Below, piece by piece: positions 42,351 to 49,974 of a stretch of 64,000 bases of DNA (position 1 is the stretch's first letter; every line of letters begins with the position of its first letter). Source of the DNA: Gammaproteobacteria bacterium (lineage in GTDB: Bacteria > Pseudomonadota > Gammaproteobacteria > GRL18). The stretch is from positions 1 to 64,000 of the forward strand of contig JALSUJ010000461.1 in NCBI GenBank assembly GCA_027071355.1, in the 5' to 3' direction. A model generated the notes under the pieces. The model made no database searches. It worked only from the letters and a program-made list of their open reading frames with translations, and had not been told where the DNA came from. Made by a program: the position numbers and the translations under genes.

Positions 42351-42854
42351 TTAAATAATTTTCTTATCAGCCATACCTTTTGTGTTATGCATTGAATGGC
42401 TATAGCGTGAATTTATCGTAATTTGAGATGAAGCTTGACCGCCTAATATTTCACCGAGTATTTTTTTTGATGTGGCGGCAATCGACTTTTTGCTAACTCG
42501 ATGTTGAGCCGATAATAGTTTGTTTAGATAAAAATTATCTTCAAATACGATCTGTTCTTTCGATGGGCCAAAGGCAGTATCGGTACTGATTCTGGCAATT
42601 CGTCCCAGGTTTATACCACGGCCATCATCTAGTAAAATATTATGTGGATACAGACCACTTGCTGGATCTGGAGCTGGAAAGTCAATAACAGCTAGCAGCT
42701 TATATTTTTTGTCTGTATGTCTTATTGCCATATTTGAATAAGTCGGTCTTAATTCAACTAGAAAAATGTCTTCACCAATTAATGCCTTCAGTTTTTTTAT
42801 TTGATGTAGATAATTTTCAGATGGCCAGATGGACTGGTGTTGATTATTTTTCAT
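42351..42854 (-). CDS. hypothetical protein in the sulfur/cytochrome operon
   Basis: The 167-residue soluble protein is not recognised. Notable sequences are YKLLAVIDFPAPDPASGLYP and ILLDDGRGINLGRIARISTD in a beta-rich first half and a basic, helical second half without Cys. It lies 15 bases after the TVP38-rhodanese stop and 24 bases before DsrE, on the same strand, so it is probably co-transcribed. Confidence 0.6.
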   Translation of the reverse strand: MKNNQHQSIWPSENYLHQIKKLKALIGEDIFLVELRPTYSNMAIRHTDKKYKLLAVIDFPAPDPASGLYPHNILLDDGRGINLGRIARISTDTAFGPSKEQIVFEDNFYLNKLLSAQHRVSKKSIAATSKKILGEILGGQASSQITINSRYSHSMHNTKGMADKKII

Positions 42855-42868
42855 CGCAGCTAAACCTT

Positions 42869-43834
42869 TTATTTTTCAATTGGATATTCATTTTTAATCC
42901 AGTCGGTCATGCCCATTCTGGCGACATGCACATCAGCAAAACCTTTTTTTGCCAGCAGCTGTGCAGCTTTTGCAGATTTACGATCAGTTCTGCAAATGGT
43001 AATAACCGGCTTTTCAAGAAAATCACCGATTTCATCAATACGTTGTTCCAGTTCTTCTAGTGGCACTAAAGTCGAACCGGCAATGTGACCTTGTTCACCC
43101 ACATAATCATCGGCTGTGCGAACATCGAGCAATAACAGCTCTTCATTTTTATCCAGTCGTTGCTTGAGTTCAGAGGCATCAATGGTGGCTCCTTTTCGCA
43201 GGTTGCCAATCAGGCGCGGTAAAAATGAAACCACAGCTAACAAGGCTAATGCCAACATGGCTTTTTGAATAAGGCCTTCACCACCCGTTGCTGCTTCACG
43301 CCCGATGTAACCCAGATAGGTGTAAGCAATGGCACCGGGTAGCATGCAGACATAAGTGGCAATGCTGTATTGAGTAAAACTAATTTTGGTTAAACCCAGC
43401 GCATAATTAAGCAGATTGAAAGGGAAGAAAGGCACCAGCCGTGTGAAGGCAACAAAACGCCAGCCTTCATTTTCCACCCCGTTAATGAGTTGTTTCATAC
43501 GTCCGCCGGTTTTTTTAGCGACCCAGTCTGAAGCCAGATAACGGGAGGCTAAAAATGACAGCATTGCGCCAATCGTTGCAGCAGTAAGGTTGTAAAACGT
43601 TCCCCAAATAGGCCCGAATAATGCGCCACCTAATAAGGTGAGCACCGATCCGGGCAGAAAAAACAAAGTGCCGATAATATAAATCAGCATAAATAGCAGG
43701 GGAGCGGCTGACCCGGCATCATTCATTAAGACTTCAAGCTGAGCGGCATCGAGTTGGTCACGGTAAATGACAACCAGTGCAATGCCCGCGACCAGCACTA
43801 AAAAAGTAATCAGGCGCGCGAGTTTATTTTTCAT
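42869..43834 (-). CDS. TVP38/TMEM64-DedA-like membrane protein fused to rhodanese
   Basis: This 321-residue protein has an N-terminal TVP38/SNARE-associated membrane domain (MLIYIIGTLFFLPGSVLTLL; VAFTRLVPFFPFNLLNYALG; TM helices to about 210) and a C-terminal rhodanese domain (about 225-321) with LLLLDVRTADDY and active-site loop ITICRTDRKSAK. The intact Cys suggests sulfur transfer or persulfide sensing at the membrane. ATG 43834 lies inside the end of the upstream gene (11-base overlap). Confidence 0.9.
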   Translation of the reverse strand: MKNKLARLITFLVLVAGIALVVIYRDQLDAAQLEVLMNDAGSAAPLLFMLIYIIGTLFFLPGSVLTLLGGALFGPIWGTFYNLTAATIGAMLSFLASRYLASDWVAKKTGGRMKQLINGVENEGWRFVAFTRLVPFFPFNLLNYALGLTKISFTQYSIATYVCMLPGAIAYTYLGYIGREAATGGEGLIQKAMLALALLAVVSFLPRLIGNLRKGATIDASELKQRLDKNEELLLLDVRTADDYVGEQGHIAGSTLVPLEELEQRIDEIGDFLEKPVITICRTDRKSAKAAQLLAKKGFADVHVARMGMTDWIKNEYPIEK

Positions 43835-44693
43835 CTTCAGCTTTCCCGTTCCATTCACGGCGGTTAATGACATAACCGGACATTTTGCCCATAAAGGGCA
43901 TAGCTAACATGCCGGTAATCCAGTTGGTTTGCTTAACATCGGTAAATTTATGGATGCCAATTTTCATGCCCTGATGTCCACCGCGAGGTTGATCACGATA
44001 GGTGCCGAATAGTCTGTCCCACCAGGTCAGGTTAAAACCGAAATTACTATTGGTTTCATCGTCTTCAACCGAGTGGTGCACCCGGTGCATATCCGGTGTC
44101 ACAATGAACCAGCGGAATATTTTGTCTAATGCCTTTGGCAGCCCGACATTGCCGTGATTAAACATGGCCATGGCATTGAGGGCGACTTCAAAAATAATCA
44201 CTGCAACTACTGGTGGACCGAGTACTACGATGGTGGCAAACTTAATGAGCATTGAAAGTATTATTTCAATGGTATGAAAACGGGCACCGGTGGTGACATC
44301 ATAATCCAGGTCTGCATGATGCACTCTATGCAGTCGCCATAATACGGGTACTGCATGTACCAGGACGTGTTGTAAATAGATAATAAAATCCATTGCGATA
44401 ATCGATATAACGACACTTAAGGCAAATGGAATGGAATAATAATTTAATAAGCCCCAGCCATGTTCACTTGCAAAAGCCGCAACGCCAACAGCCGCCGCAG
44501 GAAACAGTAAGCGCACAATAAAACTATTGAAAAAAACCAGCCCCAGGTTATTCGTCCAGCGCAGTGCTTTGGAAACGGTTAACGCACGTTTGGGGGCGAT
44601 GATTTCCCATAAAGCCATTATTGCCAACGTGCCAATAAAAAAGCTTAGCCGAATAGTTTTTTCGTTATCGGTTATGAATTCGTAAATAGTCAT
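43824..44693 (-). CDS. sterol desaturase / fatty acid hydroxylase-family protein
   Basis: The 289-residue integral membrane di-iron oxygenase family member has histidine clusters HVLVHAVPVLWRLHRVHHAD (about 117-136), HTIEIIL and HRVHHSVEDDETNSNFGF (about 203-220), plus about five TM helices. It would hydroxylate or desaturate a lipid. It starts the leftward sulfur/cytochrome operon and is divergent from the ArsR-rhodanese gene, with the operator between them. Confidence 0.88.
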   Translation of the reverse strand: MTIYEFITDNEKTIRLSFFIGTLAIMALWEIIAPKRALTVSKALRWTNNLGLVFFNSFIVRLLFPAAAVGVAAFASEHGWGLLNYYSIPFALSVVISIIAMDFIIYLQHVLVHAVPVLWRLHRVHHADLDYDVTTGARFHTIEIILSMLIKFATIVVLGPPVVAVIIFEVALNAMAMFNHGNVGLPKALDKIFRWFIVTPDMHRVHHSVEDDETNSNFGFNLTWWDRLFGTYRDQPRGGHQGMKIGIHKFTDVKQTNWITGMLAMPFMGKMSGYVINRREWNGKAEDEK

Positions 44694-44789
44694 AATTTAT
44701 CTCTTTTCCTATGCCATTTCCTGAGGGTATGAAGGTTAATATTGCTTGTATCTATAGACCAAAAGGTTATAATTTCTAATACAATCTAT

Positions 44790-44811
44790 TATTCTATTAA
44801 TCACTAGAATA
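44790..44811. promoter_or_regulatory. ArsR-rhodanese operator, divergent promoter
   Basis: TATTCTA, spacer TTAATCAC, TAGAATA. It matches the core of the TSUP-operon palindrome (28090-28111) with one spacer difference. It is 23 bases before the ArsR-rhodanese GTG start and about 100 bases before the hydroxylase start. Confidence 0.75.
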
Positions 44812-44833
44812 CTGAAATTATGGAGTAAGTCAA

Positions 44834-45493
44834 GTGGCAGGTTTTAAACATGAATTATTTAGTCAGTTTGCCCGTGTAGGTAAAGCATTAAGTAATGGTA
44901 ACCGATTGGAATTGCTGGAGTTTTTAGCTCAGGGTGAGCGCAGTGTTGAAGATTTAGCAAAAGTCTCCGGTTTAAGCGTTGGAAATACCTCTCAGCATTT
45001 AAAGCTACTCAGGCAGGCCGGTTTGGTCACATCACGCAAAGAAGGCTTAAAAGTCCATTACAGTGTAACGGGTGATGATGTCATTTCACTTCTCGATAGT
45101 ATGCGTGATGTTGCCCAGCGTCATATTGCTGATGTACAACAATTGGTCAGCAGTTTTCTAACAGTAAAGGATGATTTAGAGCCTATCCCCAGAGAAGAGC
45201 TCATTCGTCGGGTAAAAGATGATCTGGTCACGGTTCTTGATGTGCGACCACCTGAAGAATTTGCAGCCGGTCATGTACCCGGTGCAGTCAATATTCCTTT
45301 AGCGGAATTAGAAAGCTATTTAGATAAGCTTGAAGCCGAACAGGAAATAGTGGCTTATTGCCGTGGCCCACATTGTGTTCTGGCATTTGATGCGGTTGCA
45401 AAGGCAAGAGATAAAGGCTTAGTTGCCAGGCGCCTGGAAGATGGGTTTCCTGAGTGGAAATTAGCAGGGCTTCCGGTTGAAATGCATCACTAA
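44834..45493 (+). CDS. ArsR-rhodanese fusion regulator
   Basis: This 219-residue protein has an N-terminal ArsR winged helix (1-95; GKALSNGNRLELLEFLAQGE, recognition helix SVGNTSQHLKLLRQAGLV) and a C-terminal rhodanese domain (about 118-215; VTVLDVRPPEEFAAGHVPGA) with active loop AYCRGPHCVLAF. The only two Cys are in that loop; the DNA-binding half has none. Sensing probably goes through a persulfide or a disulfide of the rhodanese site, unlike BigR/SqrR sensors. GTG 44834 follows GGAG. Likely targets are its own divergent operon and the TSUP operon. Confidence 0.92.
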   Translation: MAGFKHELFSQFARVGKALSNGNRLELLEFLAQGERSVEDLAKVSGLSVGNTSQHLKLLRQAGLVTSRKEGLKVHYSVTGDDVISLLDSMRDVAQRHIADVQQLVSSFLTVKDDLEPIPREELIRRVKDDLVTVLDVRPPEEFAAGHVPGAVNIPLAELESYLDKLEAEQEIVAYCRGPHCVLAFDAVAKARDKGLVARRLEDGFPEWKLAGLPVEMHH

Positions 45494-45534
45494 TAAGTGG
45501 ATTTTTATACATCGGCATATCAATTCGAGAAAAT

Positions 45535-46413
45535 ATGAATAGTACTATTTTAATAAAAAGTAAATGGAAGTCTTTATGTTTGTTTATTTTCTTACAAAGT
45601 TTTTATACTTCACAATGTTTTGCAGAAGAAGCACCTGAAATAAATTTTGGGATTTTATCACCTGGAAAGGCACCACGGATAAAGATTATATGGCAACCTT
45701 TTAGTGACTATATGAGTAAGCGCACTGGAGGCTTAATAAAAATTGTTGTAATTTCCAGTTTTAAAGAAATGCAGAAAGCAATTGATGAAAAGAATATCGA
45801 CTTTTTCTATATTAACTCTTATGTTTTTTATCGTCTTAAACAGAAAGGTAAAGTGGTAGCGGTTGCGCAAATGAAAAACACCCTGGGTAAAATTACCAGC
45901 CAGAGTGAGTTCATTGTCAGACGTGATAGTGAGATTAATACAGTAGCAGATTTAAAAGGAAAAAATATCGCATTTGTAAATCCGATGGGAGCGGGTGGAT
46001 ATATAGCTCCTCGTGCATATCTTTATCAAGCAGGTTTAAAAAATGGTATAGATAGTAATGAAATATTTACCAATAATTTATTTAATTCCATACGGGGCGT
46101 TACTTTAGGTGAATATGATGCTGCTACGATGTGTGGTTTAAACTATACGTTGATAGGTAAAGAAGCAGGTAATGTTGACTTAAAAGTTATAGCAGTGAGT
46201 GATAGTTACCCAGAAAATATAATAGCTGCACGAAAAGGAGTTCCATTTAAATTATTAGCTTTATTTAAAGACGAGGTAATTAATATGTCATCGTCAAAAG
46301 ATGGAAAAAAAGTTATTGAAGGTATGAAAAATATAAAAATAGGGTCGTTTGTTAAGTATGACGAGAGTAGTGAAAATTTAACACGTAATTTATTGAAATC
46401 AATTAATTATTAA
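45535..46413 (+). CDS. PhnD-like periplasmic substrate-binding protein
   Basis: The 292-residue exported protein has a signal peptide (FIFLQSFYTSQCFAEEA). It carries PhnD/phosphonate-type binding-protein features: INFGILSPGKAPRIKIIWQP, FFYINSYVFYRLKQ, LKGKNIAFVNPMGAGGYIAP and GEYDAATMCGLNYTLIGKEA. No ABC permease or ATPase gene is nearby, so it may serve a sensor protein or be an orphan. It lies 41 bases after the ArsR-rhodanese gene. The 370-base gap downstream holds repeat copy B and no convincing gene. Confidence 0.85.
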   Translation: MNSTILIKSKWKSLCLFIFLQSFYTSQCFAEEAPEINFGILSPGKAPRIKIIWQPFSDYMSKRTGGLIKIVVISSFKEMQKAIDEKNIDFFYINSYVFYRLKQKGKVVAVAQMKNTLGKITSQSEFIVRRDSEINTVADLKGKNIAFVNPMGAGGYIAPRAYLYQAGLKNGIDSNEIFTNNLFNSIRGVTLGEYDAATMCGLNYTLIGKEAGNVDLKVIAVSDSYPENIIAARKGVPFKLLALFKDEVINMSSSKDGKKVIEGMKNIKIGSFVKYDESSENLTRNLLKSINY

Positions 46414-46505
46414 TATTAAGCATTATTAAAACTAGGAATGAAATAAGTGAGTGTCTTCATATATGGAGAGACTGTACAAAGAAAACCAGAATGAAATCTG
46501 CCTTA

Positions 46506-46673
46506 TGTGTGCATAATATGTATTAAGTAAAACTAATATACTGTTTTTGGGCATGTCCTATGTTGCATAGGAAGAAGGGCAGGGGAATGAACATTGGATT
46601 ACGTTTCACACCCACACTAACCGTACAGTACAAATTATCATCTATTTTTTAACAAATTCAAGCTTTTTATTCA
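46506..46673 (+). repeat. ~170 bp direct repeat, copy B
   Basis: Same orientation and sequence as 17131-17311, about 29.4 kb away. It keeps the hairpin with different bases (TCCTATG...CATAGGA). It contains AGAAGGG and then ATG 46587 opening a 21-codon frame (MNIGLRFTPTLTVQYKLSSI plus F) ending at TAA 46652. This could be the start of a lost membrane sensor gene. It sits between the island and the conjugation genes. Confidence 0.85.
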
Positions 46674-46783
46674 ATAAATTTTAAAAAATTGTTATCAACA
46701 ATATATATGTTTAAAAAAAATAACCTAGAAATTTAACAAATTAATAAAAACACATACGAGATATACCTAACAAAAATCTCAGT

Positions 46784-48757
46784 TTATTTCTTATTTTCAT
46801 CATCAAAACCCGATATGTTTACTAATACTTTATTTGGTGACGGAGGCTTTGCATCACCAAAAATAGCACTCACTGGCAGCAGCCAGCCTTTTATTCTAAC
46901 TTCGCGCTCCTTTCCCTGGATAAGGTATGTATGAATATTCAGGCCCTTCTTTGTTTTTCTGTGGAGTTTCGCTTTACTCATCATCTTTGTGAGTTTTCGC
47001 TGGAGCGCGGTTGCAGCAAATGTTTCTGCCTCTGATTTTTTATCATATTTTTCGTAATCAACAAGTCCAAAAGCTTTGACAAATTTCTTGAAGGTTAATG
47101 GCGATACAATCAAAGCGCCTTCTTTGACTATATGTACCAGAGCGTCTCTGCGATTCACAAATATTTTACCGTCTCGTATACCGGCCCTGACCCAATCCAA
47201 AAAGTGCTGCGCAATATCTGGATCTTCCATATCTAGTGATTTCTCCAGCCCAGCAGAAGATGATGATGGTGCGATATTTTCGTTTTCCTCATCCATGTAA
47301 AAATCTTTTACATGGCCAATATTTTCGTGGGGTTGGTCTTGAGTGGTGCGACTCGCACCACTGTCAGTTATATAATCAGCAGCTTTTTTTGAGGTGATGT
47401 GAGTCACATCACTTTCAGCATTCGAGGTGCTGGGAGTCCCAGCACTTTGAGAATGATGGTTCTGAGTGCTGCGACTCGCAGCACTTTCAATAGAATGATC
47501 TGAGGTGGTGTCAGTGACACCACTACGGGAATGATGATTTTGGGTGGTGGGACTCCCACCACTTTCAGTGTTTTGGGTGTTGCGAGTCGCAACACTTCGG
47601 GAACTTTCTGGTTTATCTGCCGATATAGACAGCTCTCCAGCAAAGGCTTCAGGTCTACGGCTGGGGTGGAAGAGGCGATTTGTCTCAAATTTCAAAACCG
47701 TCAGAGTAAGGCTATTATTTATTGTCAGGTGCCATATAGCCCGGTTATCCGGGGTGCTCTCAACAAATCCATGTTCCTGCCAAGTGTCAAAAAGGCGTGT
47801 ATTGTCACTGGGTATATCCGTTGCGCCAGTTCTCTGTAGGGCACTGCGCACAGCATCTGCCACAGTTCCACAGACTAGATAGGTGTAATGCTCATCACTC
47901 CAACCTGCACTGCCTTCGGGTCGATTAATGCGCAAGATATCCTCATCCAGTAATTGGCGCAGTGCAGTAGTGATTCGATCAACCAGCGGAATAGTTGGCG
48001 CATTGGGAAACCGTTGCTCTTGTCCGCCCAGTTTCAGGTTTCTTGCGACAGATTGGCCATCTGCCTGACGCACAATATCGCCTATTGCGCCACACTCATA
48101 TAGATCTCCTGCCAGCCAGGCCGTTAATTGAACCAGAATGTCAGGGTATTGAGCCAACCAGCCCCGACCTTTGTTCGGCAGGATGTGTATTAGCCCATTT
48201 GCTAATACCGTGTGAGCATTGTAGCGGCTTTTTTCAAAGACAACTCTATATGTATTTGCCCCAGTATCTAAAATGGGTGTGTCGTGAGGTGTCCAGATTC
48301 TACCTGTATCAAGCAGCAAGCGTGTATTTGAGATCAGTTTGCCTGCATCATGTAGCATTGCCCCAGAAAATATAGCATAGGTCCATATATGCTCCTGGGC
48401 TGATATAACCTCAGCCGGAGCTTGAAGTGGAAGGTTGTAGGATTTGCGGATCCGGAGTGATGTATCAATAACATCAAGGGTATGGATGATCAATCCGCCT
48501 GGGCCAGCGTGGTGATGAGCAGTTGAAGCGGGGACTAATTGAGCAGACTCAATAAATTGCTCAATGGCTGGACGATACAGGTGATCAAAATACTCTGCGC
48601 CAGAGGCTGTCAATTTCTCGATTGACTTGAGTTTTGGCCCAAGTCCTAATAGATCAACAATATCCCGAGACCTTAATACAGGAATATTGTTGTAATCCAG
48701 GTTGTTGAGATCGATATTCGGTAGTTTAGATAATGCTGGAGTTCTGTGCCAGAACAT
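46784..48757 (-). CDS. traI: MobH-family relaxase (TraI of PFGI-1-type ICE)
   Basis: The 657-residue relaxase has an N-terminal TraI_2/HD-type domain (about 40-330) with PASTAHHHAGPGGLIIHTLD and FSGAMLHDAGKLI, the His and HD residues of MobH enzymes. A variable linker covers about 380-480. A C-terminal DUF1528-like domain covers about 510-650 (AQHFLDWVRAGIRDGKIFVN; FKKFVKAFGLVDYEKYD). It nicks oriT and leads the strand to the coupling protein TraD. Its linker is built from seven short peptide repeats encoded by perfect DNA palindromes. It overlaps the upstream small gene by one base. Confidence 0.9.
   Translation of the reverse strand: MFWHRTPALSKLPNIDLNNLDYNNIPVLRSRDIVDLLGLGPKLKSIEKLTASGAEYFDHLYRPAIEQFIESAQLVPASTAHHHAGPGGLIIHTLDVIDTSLRIRKSYNLPLQAPAEVISAQEHIWTYAIFSGAMLHDAGKLISNTRLLLDTGRIWTPHDTPILDTGANTYRVVFEKSRYNAHTVLANGLIHILPNKGRGWLAQYPDILVQLTAWLAGDLYECGAIGDIVRQADGQSVARNLKLGGQEQRFPNAPTIPLVDRITTALRQLLDEDILRINRPEGSAGWSDEHYTYLVCGTVADAVRSALQRTGATDIPSDNTRLFDTWQEHGFVESTPDNRAIWHLTINNSLTLTVLKFETNRLFHPSRRPEAFAGELSISADKPESSRSVATRNTQNTESGGSPTTQNHHSRSGVTDTTSDHSIESAASRSTQNHHSQSAGTPSTSNAESDVTHITSKKAADYITDSGASRTTQDQPHENIGHVKDFYMDEENENIAPSSSSAGLEKSLDMEDPDIAQHFLDWVRAGIRDGKIFVNRRDALVHIVKEGALIVSPLTFKKFVKAFGLVDYEKYDKKSEAETFAATALQRKLTKMMSKAKLHRKTKKGLNIHTYLIQGKEREVRIKGWLLPVSAIFGDAKPPSPNKVLVNISGFDDENKK
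47342..47595 (-). repeat. array of seven variable perfect palindromes inside traI
   Basis: Seven inverted repeats with 9-10 base arms and a one-base centre lie at 47342-47362, 47394-47412, 47427-47445, 47465-47485, 47505-47523, 47544-47562 and 47577-47595. Left arms read GTGGTGCGA, GTGATGTGA, GTGCTGGGA, GTGCTGCGA, GTGGTGTCA, GTGGTGGGA and GTGTTGCGA; each is matched exactly by its own right arm. Centre spacings are 51, 33, 39, 39, 39 and 33. On the coding strand each unit reads AGT-GNT-GNN-A(G/C)T-NNC-ANC-AC, encoding S-x-x-S/T-x-x-T. Confidence 0.95.
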
Positions 48758-49155
48758 TATGGCTGTACCTGATTGAACTGACTAAACAGCCACTTATGAA
48801 TAATATCTGCCGCAGGGTACTCCATACTCGCCTGGTATATCTGTGTCGCATTCTTTTTGAATTCTGTATATTTTTCCTTGAGAGGATTCCAATAAACGGC
48901 ATTGCGCTCATTATCCAGATAATAAGCGCGGTATGTAAATGCATGTATATAGCCCATTTGATTAATAAAGCGAACTTCTGGAGAGTCATTTCTATCTAAT
49001 GATGACAGGATTTCGTATATTGCCGCATCCGGTTTGTTTTCTTCATCAAGCGGGTATTCGGCAAAGTTCTCGATTAAAGTAAATATAGTATTGAGCCATT
49101 CGGGTTTCTCTATTCGATCCAGTTCTTCTTTTATTCGATCAATGTAATTTTCCAT
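48757..49155 (-). CDS. hypothetical protein upstream of the relaxase
   Basis: This 132-residue acidic, helical protein (MENYIDRIKEELDRIEKPEW; AFTYRAYYLDNERNAVYWNP; PAADIIHKWLFSQFNQVQP) is not recognised. ATG 49155 is chosen because the 24 residues before it in the open frame are low-quality and repeat-derived; CAAGG lies upstream. It overlaps traI by one base, so it may be a relaxosome accessory or regulator, by position only. Confidence 0.6.
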   Translation of the reverse strand: MENYIDRIKEELDRIEKPEWLNTIFTLIENFAEYPLDEENKPDAAIYEILSSLDRNDSPEVRFINQMGYIHAFTYRAYYLDNERNAVYWNPLKEKYTEFKKNATQIYQASMEYPAADIIHKWLFSQFNQVQP

Positions 49156-49275
49156 TTTTGACCTTGAGTAATTTTGAGTAGTGTTATTTTGAGGGATAAT
49201 TGTACGGCGACTTATTTCTGTAATCATTATTAAATATGAATACTGATTTTCGGATTACCCTTTTTTAAAACCCTT

Positions 49276-49305
49276 TGAGAGTATGCCTTAATGGGCATAC
49301 TCTCA
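49276..49305. promoter_or_regulatory. 12-bp stem-loop in the relaxase/pilL divergent region
   Basis: GAGAGTATGCC (49277-49287) pairs with GGCATACTCTC (49294-49304), extended by T-A at 49276/49305, with a 6-base loop. It could be a terminator, a relaxosome element or a regulator site. Confidence 0.6.
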
Positions 49306-49347
49306 GGTTTTACCATTTAAAATCCCTTCCCCTTAATTCCATTTGCA

Positions 49348-49379
49348 GGCGGCTTCGCGCATTTAGCGAAGACGCCGCC
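49348..49379. promoter_or_regulatory. GC-rich bulged hairpin, candidate oriT element
   Basis: GGCGGC-TTCGC (49348-49358) pairs with GCGAA (49366-49370) and GCCGCC (49374-49379) across a 3-base bulge. It is much more GC-rich than its surroundings and lies between divergent transfer genes next to the relaxase, where oriT of MobH elements can be located. Not proven. Confidence 0.45.
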
Positions 49380-49430
49380 CTTTGGATAGGCCCATTCCCA
49401 TTGGGTTTTGATTTTGCCTAAAAACGAAAT

Positions 49431-49456
49431 AAATCCGAAAAAGGTAATTCGGATTT
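49431..49456 (+). promoter_or_regulatory. hairpin in the leader of pilL
   Basis: AAATCCGAA (49431-49439) and TTCGGATTT (49448-49456) are perfect 9-base arms around an 8-base loop, followed by CTTATTACATTTATTTTTTT. It lies about 65 bp before the pilL start, so it looks like an attenuator or terminator that the transfer operon must pass. Confidence 0.55.
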
Positions 49457-49518
49457 CTTATTACATTTATTTTTTTGAGTCGCTAAAGTTCTTCCTAAAT
49501 GTTTTTAGGGCTCATGAA

Positions 49519-49965
49519 ATGATGAAGAGATTTATTGCTTTCGGTATTTTTTTACTAATGACACAAAACGTATTTGGCGTTAGTCAGGAAGTCGTGCGTG
49601 TTGATCGTTATTCGCTGATGGAAGTAAAAGCAAGCAGGGCGCAAGCTGATTTGCTGTCGGTCATAGTTAATATCAATGTTCCGGGCCATATTGTAACAGT
49701 AGGCGAGGCATTGGATCACGTTTTGCAACGATCCGGTTTTTCGATGGCTTCTGTTAAGTCTTCCGATCCAGCATTACCTATATTGTTGAAACAAAAATTA
49801 CCTCTCGTTCATCGTCATATTGGTCCTATTTCATTGCGCAATGCTTTAAAGACGTTGGCAGGTTCCGCATGGGCATTGGTTGAAGACCCGGTTAATCGAA
49901 TGGTGTCATTTCAGTTACTGGATAAGTATTCAAACTTCCGACCAGCAGTCAATAGAAAAAAATAG
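49519..49965 (+). CDS. PilL N-terminal-like exported protein (ICE, TIGR03748 type)
   Basis: The 148-residue protein has a signal peptide (MMKRFIAFGIFLLMTQNVFG), then VRVDRYSLMEVKASRAQADL and HIVTVGEALDHVLQRSGFSM. ISLRNALKTLAGSAWALVED is a STN/secretin-like small domain of the PilL-N family at the head of PFGI-1-type transfer clusters. ATG 49519 has AGGG eight bases upstream; an earlier in-frame start lies before a hairpin. First gene of the long transfer operon. Confidence 0.8.
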   Translation: MMKRFIAFGIFLLMTQNVFGVSQEVVRVDRYSLMEVKASRAQADLLSVIVNINVPGHIVTVGEALDHVLQRSGFSMASVKSSDPALPILLKQKLPLVHRHIGPISLRNALKTLAGSAWALVEDPVNRMVSFQLLDKYSNFRPAVNRKK

Positions 49966-49974
49966 GTAGGTATT

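Noticed and set aside
47342-47595. CRISPR-like array
   Set aside because: The units are palindromes of differing sequence with 33-51 base spacing, in frame inside a relaxase gene; there are no constant repeats with unique spacers and no cas genes.
47531-47882. ORFs opposite traI
   Set aside because: Shadow frames over the relaxase, overlapping each other without motifs.
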